From Polydactylus sextarius (Eukaryota > Chordata > Actinopteri > Polynemidae), in contig CM028912.1 in the NCBI GenBank assembly GCA_016801845.1, positions 20,458,001 through 20,522,000 of the forward strand: 64,000 bases of DNA, in the 5' to 3' direction. Shown here in pieces: positions 63,328 through 64,000 of the stretch (position 1 is its first letter; the number at the start of each line of letters is the position of its first letter). The translations under genes and the position numbers were made by a program. The notes beneath the pieces were generated by a model, which was not told the origin of the DNA, made no database searches, and worked only from the letters and a program-made list of their open reading frames with translations.

Positions 63328-64000
63328 GTAAGAACATAACGATAACACAGCATACCTCTGCCAAGCACCAACTGACCTCTGCACCTGAATTAGCTTCAAT
63401 GTACAACCACATTTCCATTGAGGTTTGACTTCAAGTGTGACCCCCTGTAATGAAAATTTATTAAATCAGTAGCACAACACTTGTGTTATTTGTTTCTATG
63501 GCACATTTTAAAACAACAAAACTTTGACCAAAGTACTGTACAAGAAAGCTCAGACTTAAGGAAACTGACAAGGACCCCAGAGATCAAGACAGAGTAAAAC
63601 GTTAAAAAACAGTGCAAAATAAGAAAACAATAAATAGTTTAAAAGAAAACATGAGGGAGGTGGAACAGTCATAAAGTGTTAAAAGCCAGGGAGTAAACAT
63701 GGGCCATGGTTCAGCTAAAAATTAATAAACAGCCAGGGAGGGGGCCAGACTTATGTGCAGTGGCAGCTCATTCCAGAGCTTAGGGGCAATTATTGCAAAG
63801 GCCTGGTCCCCCCTGCTCTTAAGCCTAGAGGGAGGTACAGCAAGACAAAGTTGATCTACTGACCTGAGAGCAAAAGAAGGAGCATGACACCATTAATTAA
63901 TTAATACCCAAAACCATTAATGTCTCTTACATAACAACCTTCAACTGAAGTATATTTATTGGTGAGTCCAACAAGACCTTGTGCAGAATGTGGAAAATAA
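63328..64000 (+). other. dpp10 intron 7, 5' part
   Basis: Begins with GTAAGA after exon 7 and runs off the window. Most of it from 63485 on is an interspersed repeat, described separately. Confidence 0.85.
63485..63895 (+). mobile_element. Common teleost interspersed repeat
   Basis: The order GGCACATTTTAAAACAACAA, TTGACCAAAGTACTGTACA, AATAGTTTAAAAG, GGCAGCTCATTCCAGAGCTT, GGGGCAATTATTGCAAAGGC, TGGTCCCCCCTGCTCTTAAG, and AGAGGGAGGTACAGCAAGA is a close match to a very abundant fish repeat. The window copy is well preserved compared with the one near 46-47 kb and probably ends soon after 63895. It has no open frame. Confidence 0.75.

Overview
The window is vertebrate, almost certainly teleost fish, genomic DNA. 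It is AT-rich, has no dense run of open reading frames, contains GT-AG introns from 98 bp to about 32 kb, and carries many simple repeats and interspersed repeats of types common in bony fish. I recognise one protein-coding gene: the 5' part of dpp10 (dipeptidyl peptidase-like 10, the DPPX/DPPY auxiliary subunit family of Kv4 potassium channels), on the + strand.

Six consecutive coding exons can be placed to the base: 14978-15092 (juxtamembrane and transmembrane segment), 17647-17742, 49617-49711, 49810-49884, 61460-61512 and 63246-63327. All junctions have canonical AG/GT borders and the phases chain (0-1, 1-1, 1-0, 0-0, 0-2, 2-0). Together they give 516 bp, or 172 uninterrupted codons. By protein similarity recalled from memory they match human DPP10 from about residue 21 to residue 192 of roughly 796, and fit DPP10 better than DPP6. 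The alternative first exon(s) with the start codon were not found and presumably lie upstream. The remaining exons lie beyond 64000.

Layout: 1-14977 is intron 1 or upstream sequence (a fossil DNA-transposon-like repeat near 3.8-4.0 kb, a tRNA-derived SINE-like element at 6.9-7.3 kb, several microsatellites). 15093-17646 is intron 2, with a strong hairpin just after the donor. 17743-49616 is a 31.9-kb intron holding LINE remnants (28.7 and 39.4-39.8 kb), a MITE with a nested LINE tail (36.5-37.0 kb), another fossil DNA-transposon-like repeat (29.6-29.96 kb) and a common teleost repeat (46.0-47.0 kb). 49712-49809 is a 98-bp mini-intron. 49885-61459 is an 11.6-kb intron with a SINE 3' fragment, a long CA repeat and a 275-bp ATCT array. 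61513-63245 is intron 6. After 63327 a second copy of the 46-47 kb repeat class begins.

I found no second gene, no tRNA or rRNA gene, no CRISPR array and nothing resembling a new multi-gene system. The more interesting leads are possible alternative terminal exons of dpp10, a splice acceptor whose polypyrimidine tract is a (CT)n microsatellite, a hairpin beside the transmembrane exon, and some complex non-repetitive blocks that could be conserved regulatory DNA. No alignment or database search was run, so repeat family assignments rest on recognition from memory.
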